17,111 bases of DNA. It comes from Chloroflexota bacterium (GTDB lineage: Bacteria; Chloroflexota; Dehalococcoidia; GIF9; UBA5629). Numbering within the stretch: the stretch's first letter is position 1; each line of letters starts with the position of its first letter. The position numbers and the translations under genes were made by a program. Below the pieces are notes generated by a model. That model saw only the letters and a list, made by a program, of their open reading frames with translations. It had not been told where the DNA came from and made no database searches. Shown in pieces: positions 6,744 through 13,825 of the stretch. The DNA lies in assembly GCA_020354105.1 (NCBI GenBank), contig CP070642.1, positions 1,475,121-1,492,231 on the forward strand, read 5' to 3'.

Positions 6744-7418
6744 ATGATTTCTAAACTAGACTCTAGGACGGCTTTTGCAATATGGTTGGCTCCGCTACTT
6801 GCATTATTCTTATTGCTTAGCATTTTTAACGCGGCCTGCGCACCAAAAACGCCTGTAACCGAACCGCCTGTGACGAAGCCACCTATAACCCAACCACCCA
6901 CAGAACAACCATCTGCGCCTCCAACGTTGCCATCACAACCTACTCAATGGTCAGCTGATGGTGTGATTACTGATAAAGAATACACTAAGACAAAATCATT
7001 TGGCGATTATGAAATATACTGGACAGGTGATGACCAATATATCTACATTGGTATGAGGGCCAAGACAAGCGGCTGGTTAGCCGTGGGCATACAACCGGGG
7101 ACAAAGATGAAGGATGCCGACATGGTGATGGGACTTGTCAGTGACGGAAAAGTTAGTATTTTTGACTTCTTCTGCGTCGGTGACTACGGCCCACATTCTC
7201 CAGACATTGAACTGGGAGGCACCAATGATATACTTGAATTCGGTGGCCAAGAGAATGAAGGCTATACTATCATTGAATTTAAGCGATCGTTGAATACCAG
7301 TGATAAATATGACCTTCCGATCACCAAGGGTACTAATAAAATCATCTGGTCATATAGTTTGGATGAACAGTCGACGAAGAAGCACGTTAGTCGCGGATAT
7401 GGAGAGATAGACCTTTAG
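6744..7418 (+). CDS. DOMON-domain lipoprotein or secreted protein
   Basis: ATG 6744 follows GAGGTG (6732-6737) inside the end of the preceding gene. The 224-residue product has an N-terminal hydrophobic segment (about 10-31) ending at C32 in FNAACAP, an imperfect lipobox. A proline/threonine linker made of degenerate PxTxPP units covers about 34-66. A DOMON beta-sandwich domain (about 70-224) follows, with the WLAVGIQP strand, M122 in a KMKDADMVMG stretch and H151 in DYGPHSPD. In haem-binding DOMON proteins (cellobiose dehydrogenase cytochrome domain, ethylbenzene dehydrogenase gamma-type) Met/His pairs at such places bind haem b. Here M122 and H151 are candidates only. It would act outside the membrane, tethered by lipid or by the N-terminal helix. 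It heads a four-gene unit with two small membrane proteins and a molybdopterin protein. Confidence 0.88.
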   Translation: MISKLDSRTAFAIWLAPLLALFLLLSIFNAACAPKTPVTEPPVTKPPITQPPTEQPSAPPTLPSQPTQWSADGVITDKEYTKTKSFGDYEIYWTGDDQYIYIGMRAKTSGWLAVGIQPGTKMKDADMVMGLVSDGKVSIFDFFCVGDYGPHSPDIELGGTNDILEFGGQENEGYTIIEFKRSLNTSDKYDLPITKGTNKIIWSYSLDEQSTKKHVSRGYGEIDL

Positions 7419-7448
7419 TTGATGCAAGTAATTTCGAGGATATGAATA

Positions 7449-7697
7449 ATGGAAATCTTTCAATCAACAGTAGTTCCTAGGCTGATATTCATCTTGGGCA
7501 TTGTCAATATACTAGCGGTGATGCTAATTTTCTTTTCCTGCAGATGCGTTTCTAGCGGCAGTTTATTGAGAAAGCTGATGAAATATCAAGCTTATCAGCG
7601 GTTTTTTGGCTATCACTGCTCTATATGGTGGGTATTGTGGCTATCTGTAGTTATTCATGCCACTTTGGCAATTGGCTTCTTTGGTGTTCCTTTTTAA
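7449..7697 (+). CDS. Small 2-TM membrane protein with H-x13-H, candidate half of a di-haem cytochrome b
   Basis: ATG 7449 follows CGAGGA. The 82-residue product has two predicted membrane helices, about 8-30 and 57-79. The loop between them carries R32, R41, K42, K45 and R51, which by the positive-inside rule puts the loop in the cytoplasm and both ends outside. H56 and H70 lie at the start and middle of helix 2, exactly 14 apart, with the text RFFGYH before and VVIHATLAIG after. H-x13-H in one helix is the spacing of di-haem cytochromes b and ferric reductase-type membrane domains. One such helix cannot make bis-His haem sites alone, so a partner is needed; the 80-residue protein two genes downstream has the same spacing. 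I do not recognise a named family. Confidence 0.8.
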   Translation: MEIFQSTVVPRLIFILGIVNILAVMLIFFSCRCVSSGSLLRKLMKYQAYQRFFGYHCSIWWVLWLSVVIHATLAIGFFGVPF

Positions 7698-7742
7698 ATC
7701 CAAATTAAACGAGTACTTCAGGAAGCCCGCAGGAGGATAAAC

Positions 7743-8423
7743 ATGGAAAGAACAGTCAGCGGCGCGACTATTTTTGTGATACTTTTATTTCTTGTGGCAA
7801 GCGGCTTCGCTTGTGCAGTAGATAAACCTGTGGGCGAACCGGAAAAGCTGCAGCCTGTGGAAATAAGAGACTATCAAGGCGAAAAGCTTTCCTCGATAAA
7901 TGAATTCAGGGAAAACTCTATAAAAGGTCCACAACATGTGGACGTCGAGAATTACAGGTTTAAAATAACCGGACTGGTAACGAATCCCGAGACCTATACT
8001 TATGATGAAATTGTTAACAACCATGAGGATTACGAGAAGGTTGTAACGCTGAATTGTGTTGAGGGATGGAGCGTAACCATTCTCTGGAGAGGCTTATTGG
8101 TGAAAGACTTGCTAGCAGAAGCGGAACCATCACAAGATGCGAAGGTAGTCATATTTCATGCCTACGATGGCTATACTACCTCTTTACCTGTGGACTACAT
8201 AATCAATAATGACATATTGATAGCTTACGAGATGAACGGCGTTACCCTTCCTCCGGAAAGGGGGTTTCCTTTCCAGCTTGTAGCCGAAAGCAAGTGGGGA
8301 TATAAGTGGATAAAATGGATAACGGAAATTGAGCTATCTGATGATGTCGACTATAAAGGTTATTGGGAGAGGCGAGGTTATTCGAATAGTGCAGACCTCG
8401 ACGAAGGCTTCTTTGAAAGATGA
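7743..8423 (+). CDS. Minimal sulfite oxidase/MsrP-like molybdopterin-binding protein, exported
   Basis: ATG 7743 follows AGGAGGATAA; no other in-frame start exists upstream before a stop. The 226-residue product has an N-terminal hydrophobic segment (8-23) ending at C24, a possible lipid-attachment site, then a compact oxidoreductase molybdopterin domain. Visible family marks are YRFKITGLV (about 71-79), the Mo-ligand cysteine C105 in LNCVEGWSV, DGYTTSLP, LIAYEMNG, LPPERGFPFQLV and KWGYKWIKW. There is no C-terminal dimerisation domain as in sulfite oxidases. No twin-arginine motif is present, which is odd for an exported Mo enzyme. The substrate is unknown; relatives reduce methionine sulfoxide or oxidise sulfite. 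It overlaps the next gene by four bases (ATGA), so the two are translationally coupled, as MsrP is to its membrane haem partner MsrQ. Confidence 0.9.
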   Translation: MERTVSGATIFVILLFLVASGFACAVDKPVGEPEKLQPVEIRDYQGEKLSSINEFRENSIKGPQHVDVENYRFKITGLVTNPETYTYDEIVNNHEDYEKVVTLNCVEGWSVTILWRGLLVKDLLAEAEPSQDAKVVIFHAYDGYTTSLPVDYIINNDILIAYEMNGVTLPPERGFPFQLVAESKWGYKWIKWITEIELSDDVDYKGYWERRGYSNSADLDEGFFER

Positions 8424-8662
8424 GAAACTTATTGAAGCAAAAACTGGCTAAACGAATAGTTCAATGGCTGTTGTTGGCAGTGGTAATTCTCTATGTTATA
8501 ACCGGCTTCGGCATTACGGAATACCGAACTGTTGAGCATTTAACATTCGGCTTATTGAGCAAGCCACTGTCTTTCAACATTCACAACAATCTGATAATTC
8601 CTTTTATAATACTGGTAGGCTTACACATCTATCAGCGAATTAGGAAGGCGTCTGAGGTCTGA
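8420..8662 (+). CDS. Small 2-TM membrane protein with H-x13-H, second candidate cytochrome b half
   Basis: The start overlaps the stop of the molybdopterin gene (ATGA at 8420-8423). The 80-residue product has helices at about 13-32 and 56-74. The N-terminus (R2, K6, K8, K11, R12) and C-terminus (R73, R75, K76) are basic and should be cytoplasmic, with the 33-54 loop outside. H55 and H69 bracket helix 2, exactly 14 apart, in FNIHNNL and VGLHIYQ; H40 is in the outer loop. This is the same spacing as in the 82-residue protein of the unit but in the opposite predicted orientation. The text LHIYQRIRK resembles the ends of cytochrome b-type helices. A role as membrane haem partner passing electrons to or from the molybdopterin protein is inferred. 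Confidence 0.82.
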   Translation: MRNLLKQKLAKRIVQWLLLAVVILYVITGFGITEYRTVEHLTFGLLSKPLSFNIHNNLIIPFIILVGLHIYQRIRKASEV

Positions 8663-8908
8663 CCACTTTGAAGATCGGGATTTTCAGCCAATGAGCTAGC
8701 TGAATGAATCGTTTTCTTGTTTCCTGGAGCAACAGAGAAAGCCGTAGCGATAAGTGGGTTGAACACAAAGTAGTTGAGTTATCTGGCTAGCGGTTCGGTG
8801 TTTTTGAAGAATTACTTGACATATCCTTTATAAGAGAGTAGAAATAGCAAGTATAATTGAATCTGGGTGACGGGCGGTAACGGTTATTCCTCTTTAAGGA
8901 GGTTGGAG
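8663..8908 (+). other. Intergenic region before the sensor kinase, with promoter and a weak hairpin
   Basis: The 246-base gap has no credible gene. TTCAGC (8683-8688) can pair with GCTGAA (8699-8704) across a ten-base loop, followed by T-rich GTTTTCTTGTTT (8711-8722); this could be a weak terminator for the upstream unit but the stem is short. The right part holds the promoter described separately, then a leader of about 50 bases with AAGGAGGT before the kinase ATG. Confidence 0.4.
8816..8844 (+). promoter_or_regulatory. Candidate sigma-70 promoter of the sensor kinase gene
   Basis: A perfect TTGACA (8816-8821) is followed after 17 bases by TAGAAA (8839-8844), a 4 of 6 match to the -10 box. 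A perfect TATAAT at 8852-8857 is also present but lacks a -35 box at the proper distance. Either would start transcription 45-60 bases before the kinase ATG at 8909, so the kinase is probably transcribed on its own. Confidence 0.5.
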
Positions 8909-11900
8909 ATGAAGGCCGCTGCAAAGACAAAAGAGCAACTCATAAAAGAACTGGACTCACTGCGTAAACGTGTCGCTAAGCTGGAATTGGTAGAAGCCAA
9001 ATACAAGCGCTTAAAGCAGGAACTTAAGCTACGAGACCAGATTATAGGAAAAACTGTACAGGTTTGGGAAAGTGCAGGCTACCCTATCTTCCTTCACGAT
9101 ACCGAAGGTAATTTCCTTTATGCTAATGAAGCGGCTGCTAGATTGCACGGCTACACGAAAGAAGAACTCCTAAAAATGAACCTCCGAAATCTGGAGGCAC
9201 CGGATTCTGCGAAATTGTACGAGAAGCGAATGAAGAAAGCTGTGGAAGAGGGAGAAGTCGTTTTCGAGGTAGGGCATTACCACAAAGATGGCTCAGCGTT
9301 ATTATTCGAAATGCATACCAGGGCTACTGAACTGGATGGAAACCTCATATTTTTCAGCACCGCCTTTGACATCACCGGGCGCAGGCGGGCTGAGGAGGCG
9401 TTGCGAGATAGTGAAGCGAGATACAGGTATCTTTTTGAACATAGCCAGGTGGCTAATGCCTTAGTTGGGTTAGACGGGAAAATCATCAATGTAAATAAGG
9501 CAGCGGCACAGCTTTATGGATACGACAAGAGCGAGATAATAGGAAGGGAATTACTGGAATTTGTCGCCCCCGAAAGTCTAACAAAAGTAGCCGAGGCCTT
9601 TTCCCACGGCTTAGCTGGTACCCATGCTGAAGCCACGGAGGTTGAAATAACTACTAAACAAGGTCCCCGAACCTTCTTCTTCCCCGGTGGTTACCATATG
9701 CTATTTGAAGGCGGTAAGGAGGCAGGATTTTTAATCAGCGCAATCGATATAACCGCGCAAAAGGGGACGGAAGAGGCTTTAAAACATTCGGAGGAGAGAT
9801 ATAGGACTATACTGGATGAGATGGAGGACGGTTACTTTGAGGTTGACCTTGCCGGCAATTTTACATTCGTGAATGATGCCAATTGCCGCCAGCTAGGTTA
9901 TCCCAGAGAAGAGCTAATAGGCATGAACTACCGAGCTATAATCGCCAGTGATGACGTCGAGAAAGTTTATAAGACCTTTAATCATGTCTACAGGGAAGGT
10001 CAGCCAGTTAGAGCTTTTACTTGTAAAACCGTTCTAAAAGACGGCAGCACCGGAACAGGTGAAATCTCGGTTTTCCCTATACGAGACGAGAAAGGCGAGA
10101 TAATCGGCTTTCGGGGAGTGGGACGTGACATAGCCGAAAGAATGCAACTCATTGAAGATTTAAGACGGTCGGAGGAGAGATATCGAACTGTGTTGGATGA
10201 AATGGGAGAGACCTATTATGAGCTGGACCTTGCCGGCAATTTAACCTTTTTTAACGACGCTCTAATCCGCAAGGTAGGCCGTTCCAGAGAGGAATTGATG
10301 GGGATAGCATATAAGGATTACATACCTGCAAAGGATATGCAGCGTGTATTTAAGGCGTTCAATCAGGTATATAAGACGGGTAAGCCTCTGAAAGGTCTTC
10401 CATTGCAGATTATCAGAAAAGACGGAATCTCGATGTTTAGTGAGGATACGATTTTACCCTTGAGAAACGAGGCGGGTGAGATTATTGGATTTCGTGGTGT
10501 CAGTCACGATGTCACAGAGCGGCTGGAGATGATGGAAGCTTTGAGGCAATCTGAGGAAAGGTACCGTACCATGCTTGACGAGATGGAAGAGGCTTACTAT
10601 GAAGTAGATCTCGCGGGCAATTTTACCTTCTTCAGCGATGCACTATGTCGCCAGTTGGGCTACTCCAGGGAAGAGATTATGGGGATGAGTTACAAGGTTT
10701 ACATACCCAGAGACAATGCTAAAAAAGTGTTCGAAGCCTACAATCGAGTATACCGCACAGGTGAGCCACTTAAATCATTTGCTTCGGCACAGATTATGAA
10801 AGACGGAACACTAGTGTTTACCGAGGACTCAATTTTCCCTCTGCGGAACGAGGATGGTGAAATCACAGGATTTCGAGGCATTAGCCGCGATGTTACAGAA
10901 CGCAGGCGAGCGGAGGAGGAAAGGAAGCAACTGGAGCAGAAAGCTCAGTTTGCCAGCCGACTGGCTTCTGTGGGCGAACTGGCATCGGGTGTCGCCCATG
11001 AGATAAATAATCCTCTTACCGCGGTGATAGGTTACGCCCACTTGCTACTAGAGAGAAAAGATGTCCCCGAGGATATAAGGCGCGATGTGGAAGTTATCAA
11101 TGAAGGCGCTCAGCGGGTAGCTGGCATTATCAGAAAATTGCTAGTCTTCGCCCGTCAGACCAAGCCGGAACGGACATATGTTGACATTAACGAAATAATA
11201 AACACCACGCTTGATTTGCGAGCTTACTCTTTGCAGAGCAACAATGTAAGAGTTGTTCTCCAGTTCGACCCAGACTTGCCCATGACTGTCGCTGACCCAG
11301 GTCAACTTCAGCAGGTTTTTCTCAACTTAATCATAAATGCCGAAACCGAGGTCAAATTAGCTAATGGAGGCGGCAGGCTGGCAATTAAGACAGAGCAGAC
11401 AGATAACAGCATACGGGTGTCTTTTAAGGACAATGGTCTTGGGATAGCCAAAGAAAACCTGGAGAGGATATTTAATCCCTTCTTCACTACAAGAAAGGTA
11501 GGTCAGGGTACAGGGCTTGGCTTGAGTGTGTGCCACGGCATAGTAACCGCACATAAAGGCAGGATATGGGCCGAAAGCCAGTTAGGCAAAGGAGCTAAAT
11601 TTATTGTGGAATTGCCCATACTTACTGAAGACAAGCAGTTGGAGCTCCCTGAGCCTGTCGTTCAAGAGCCTGGCAAGGTGGCCGGGGCTAGGATATTGGT
11701 AGTAGATGACGAGGAGGTGATAAGGCAGTTCGTAAGCCAAATGCTGCTTGATGAAGGACATGAGGTGGAATCTGCGAACAGCGCTGAAGATGCCTTAGAG
11801 GAGATTAATAATAAGGATTATCAGGTCATCATGTTGGACATCAAGATGCCTGGCATGAGTGGTATTGATTTATACAGGCACTTCCAGAAGGAATCCCCGT

Positions 11901-12061
11901 CTATTGCGGATAAGGTGGTTTTCATCACCGGCGATGTCATGGGACCAAGTACTATGGACTTCCTCTCCAAGACCAAAGTGCCCTATATTATCAAGCCATT
12001 TGATGCCAAGCAGCTGAAAACAGAGGTAAACCGCGTATTGTCAGGCGGCGCGGTTTGCTGA
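8909..12061 (+). CDS. Soluble hybrid histidine kinase with five PAS domains and a C-terminal receiver
   Basis: ATG 8909 is chosen for AAGGAGGT just upstream; GTG 8867 is possible but has no site. The 1050-residue product has no membrane helix, so it is a cytoplasmic sensor. Order: coiled coil (about 8-48), PAS1 (50-160), PAS2 (170-290), three near-identical PAS units of exactly 127 residues (294-420, 421-547, 548-674), a HisKA domain with phospho-acceptor H697 (GVAHEINNPL), a HATPase domain (N810 of the N box, D841 in DNGLGI, GTGLGLS near 867-872), and a receiver with D933/D934, phospho-acceptor D977 and K1029. All catalytic residues are present. No DNA-binding output or second response regulator lies in the window, so the signal presumably passes to an unlinked phosphotransfer protein or regulator. 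Ligands of the PAS domains are unknown; no haem or flavin motif (such as the LOV cysteine motif) is evident. Confidence 0.95.
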   Translation: MKAAAKTKEQLIKELDSLRKRVAKLELVEAKYKRLKQELKLRDQIIGKTVQVWESAGYPIFLHDTEGNFLYANEAAARLHGYTKEELLKMNLRNLEAPDSAKLYEKRMKKAVEEGEVVFEVGHYHKDGSALLFEMHTRATELDGNLIFFSTAFDITGRRRAEEALRDSEARYRYLFEHSQVANALVGLDGKIINVNKAAAQLYGYDKSEIIGRELLEFVAPESLTKVAEAFSHGLAGTHAEATEVEITTKQGPRTFFFPGGYHMLFEGGKEAGFLISAIDITAQKGTEEALKHSEERYRTILDEMEDGYFEVDLAGNFTFVNDANCRQLGYPREELIGMNYRAIIASDDVEKVYKTFNHVYREGQPVRAFTCKTVLKDGSTGTGEISVFPIRDEKGEIIGFRGVGRDIAERMQLIEDLRRSEERYRTVLDEMGETYYELDLAGNLTFFNDALIRKVGRSREELMGIAYKDYIPAKDMQRVFKAFNQVYKTGKPLKGLPLQIIRKDGISMFSEDTILPLRNEAGEIIGFRGVSHDVTERLEMMEALRQSEERYRTMLDEMEEAYYEVDLAGNFTFFSDALCRQLGYSREEIMGMSYKVYIPRDNAKKVFEAYNRVYRTGEPLKSFASAQIMKDGTLVFTEDSIFPLRNEDGEITGFRGISRDVTERRRAEEERKQLEQKAQFASRLASVGELASGVAHEINNPLTAVIGYAHLLLERKDVPEDIRRDVEVINEGAQRVAGIIRKLLVFARQTKPERTYVDINEIINTTLDLRAYSLQSNNVRVVLQFDPDLPMTVADPGQLQQVFLNLIINAETEVKLANGGGRLAIKTEQTDNSIRVSFKDNGLGIAKENLERIFNPFFTTRKVGQGTGLGLSVCHGIVTAHKGRIWAESQLGKGAKFIVELPILTEDKQLELPEPVVQEPGKVAGARILVVDDEEVIRQFVSQMLLDEGHEVESANSAEDALEEINNKDYQVIMLDIKMPGMSGIDLYRHFQKESPSIADKVVFITGDVMGPSTMDFLSKTKVPYIIKPFDAKQLKTEVNRVLSGGAVC
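9788..10930 (+). repeat. Three in-frame 381-base tandem repeats encoding PAS domains
   Basis: Units begin at 9788, 10169 and 10550, each exactly 381 bases apart. Each opens with SEERYRT and closes with a version of GFRG-x5-D-x-ER, and shares a DLAGN(F/L)TF core. The DNA has diverged well beyond the protein pattern, so the duplication is not recent. PAS1 and PAS2 before them do not share the period. Confidence 0.9.
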
Positions 12062-12113
12062 ATCTCACCACAACCCCACCTCTAGCGCCAAAGGAGAGGA
12101 GTATGCTTTGACT

Positions 12114-12884
12114 CTACGCCTGCTGAATTTCTCGCTTTAGTTTATCCAGCCAGGCTGTTGATTTAAGTTGCTTCTCAAGTAGATACTTAATATTCTCCCG
12201 CATAACCTGTTCCAGCTCTACGGCTAGCTCTGGACTTATTTTTACTCGCCTTGCGTTTGCGTAGTCACAGTTCTGCCACAACCGCAGTACCTTTAAGGCA
12301 TTCAAGGAAATGGGACGCGCCGCTGGCTCGTGAAAACCGCAATTATGACAGAGAACGCCACCGTGATTGGGGCTGAAGAAATTTGTCTCTGGCTTCAGAG
12401 GTAAATTGCATTCCGTGCATCTTTGTAGCTGGGGACGATATCCCAGATGGTCGAGCAGATGAAGTTCAAAATAGCGTAGCACAAGCTCGCAATCACTGGC
12501 CTGAGACAACTGTTTCAAAGCATCCAGCACCAGGTCAAATAGGCGACGGTCTTCGATACGCTCACCGGTAAAGGCATCAACCAGTTCTGCAATGTAGAGG
12601 CCACGCGAAATGAGTTCCAGGTCATCCTTTATAATTAAAAAATTATTGATGGTTTGGGCTTGAGTTATGATATCGAGGTTGCGACCTCGAGCCAGCATCA
12701 AACGGCTGTGGGTGAGAAGCTCTACGTGGCCACCAAGCTTACTTTGGGGGCGGCGAGTCCCTTTAGCTACTGCTTTCAGTTTTCCCAGTTCAGGCGTATA
12801 AAGTGTAAGGATTCTATCGGCTTCGCCCAGCTTAATTCGCTTGATTATAATAGCTTCTGTTTGATAAACGCGAGGTAACGTCAT
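12114..12884 (-). CDS. recO: DNA repair protein RecO
   Basis: The 256-residue product has the RecO layout: an N-terminal OB-fold opening with YQTEAIIIKRIKLGEADRI, the KG-x-RRPQSKLGG stretch (about 41-52), a helical middle with the GLYIAELVDAF motif, and a zinc-binding region with C156-x2-C159 and C179-x2-C182. Length is normal. RecO loads RecA onto SSB-coated single-stranded DNA together with RecR. It is the last gene of a four-gene operon, 11 bases after recR, with no obvious ribosome site, so translation is probably coupled. It converges with the sensor kinase gene across 52 bases in which no clear terminator is visible. Confidence 0.97.
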   Translation of the reverse strand: MTLPRVYQTEAIIIKRIKLGEADRILTLYTPELGKLKAVAKGTRRPQSKLGGHVELLTHSRLMLARGRNLDIITQAQTINNFLIIKDDLELISRGLYIAELVDAFTGERIEDRRLFDLVLDALKQLSQASDCELVLRYFELHLLDHLGYRPQLQRCTECNLPLKPETNFFSPNHGGVLCHNCGFHEPAARPISLNALKVLRLWQNCDYANARRVKISPELAVELEQVMRENIKYLLEKQLKSTAWLDKLKREIQQA

Positions 12885-12895
12885 AGTCTACGCGG

Positions 12896-13507
12896 TTAAA
12901 TTTCCTGTCTTCCTTCCAAGGCACGGCTAATGGTGACATCGTCAGCATATTCCAGGTCACCACCATAGGGCAGACCGCGAGCCAGCCGGGTAACTCGAAT
13001 ACCAAGCGGGGCAATCAGGCGCTGGAGGTACATGGCGGTGGCTTCACCTTCCAGATTGGGATTATTTGCTAGTATTATCTCCGTCACCAGACCGTCGTTA
13101 AGGCGCGCTAGCAGCTCTTTAACTTTCAGTTCGTCGGGACCTATTCCATCGGTTGGGGCGATTACGCCGTGAAGAACGTGATAAAGTCCCGTATATTTCT
13201 TTGTGCGCTCCAGGGGAATGATATCTATCGGCTCTTCGACAATACAGATTTTGGTGCGGTCGCGTTCTTCATCACGGCAGATAGCGCATGGGTCAGAGTC
13301 GGTTATATTGAGGCAACTGGAACACAAGGTCAGCCTTTCTTTTAAGTTTCTAATGGCGTCAGCTAATGCGCTAACTTCATTTGTAGAAGCTCGGAGCAGA
13401 TAATATGTCAGCCGTTGGGCACTTTTCGGCCCAATGCCTGGCAACTTACTGAATTCTTCTATTAGCTTGGCTATCGGTTCAGCGGTGGGTATTAAATTGG
13501 TGCTCAA
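12896..13507 (-). CDS. recR: Recombination mediator RecR
   Basis: The 203-residue product shows all RecR parts: a helix-hairpin-helix with KLPGIGPKSAQRLTYYLL (about 21-38), a four-cysteine zinc finger (C62, C65, C74, C77), and a Toprim domain opening with ICIVEEP (88-94) and containing YHVLHG and DGIGP. RecR forms a ring clamp on DNA and acts with RecO in gap repair. The start is TTG at 13507; no nearby ATG exists, and AGGAG at 13517-13521 overlaps the stop codon of the preceding ybaB gene. Close spacing with ybaB and dnaX is the classic bacterial arrangement. Confidence 0.97.
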   Translation of the reverse strand: MSTNLIPTAEPIAKLIEEFSKLPGIGPKSAQRLTYYLLRASTNEVSALADAIRNLKERLTLCSSCLNITDSDPCAICRDEERDRTKICIVEEPIDIIPLERTKKYTGLYHVLHGVIAPTDGIGPDELKVKELLARLNDGLVTEIILANNPNLEGEATAMYLQRLIAPLGIRVTRLARGLPYGGDLEYADDVTISRALEGRQEI

Positions 13508-13519
13508 ATATCTTATCTC

Positions 13520-13825
13520 CTAAAATAGCCCCGGTAGTTTTAGGCCACCGGTAATACTGCTCAAGTGGCTGGCAGCAAGTTCCTGTGATTTCTGAATGGC
13601 TTCATTCACTGCTGCTACTACCAGATCCTCGAGCATCTCAGCATCTTCAGCGTTTATAACTTCTGGTGATATATTAACTGAACGAATCCTTTGTTGGCCA
13701 TCAACCACTATCTTGATAGCTCCGCCTCCGGAGCTTATTTCAGCAGTCATGTCAGCTAGCTCTTGTTGAGCTTTGGCCAGCTTAGCCTGTAATTCCTGCG
13801 CCTGGCGAAAAACAAACTTATTCAT
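13520..13825 (-). CDS. ybaB: YbaB/EbfC nucleoid-associated protein
   Basis: The 101-residue product matches the family in length and text: an N-terminal coiled-coil helix (AQELQAKLAKAQQELADM), a glycine-rich turn SSGGGAIKIVVDGQQ, the IRSVNISPEVI strand and a LEDLVVAAVNEA helix. Members are dimeric DNA-binding proteins of the nucleoid. The ATG overlaps the dnaX stop (ATGA, 13822-13825), with GGAGGAG for ribosome binding inside the dnaX end, so the two are coupled. Confidence 0.95.
   Translation of the reverse strand: MNKFVFRQAQELQAKLAKAQQELADMTAEISSGGGAIKIVVDGQQRIRSVNISPEVINAEDAEMLEDLVVAAVNEAIQKSQELAASHLSSITGGLKLPGLF

Noticed and set aside
6840..6950. Proline/threonine codon repeats as a DNA repeat element
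   Set aside because: They are a low-complexity linker within the DOMON protein frame, explained by the protein.
12062..12113. Terminator between the converging kinase and recO genes
   Set aside because: Only CCTCT...AGAGG pairing (five bases) with no T-run on either strand.
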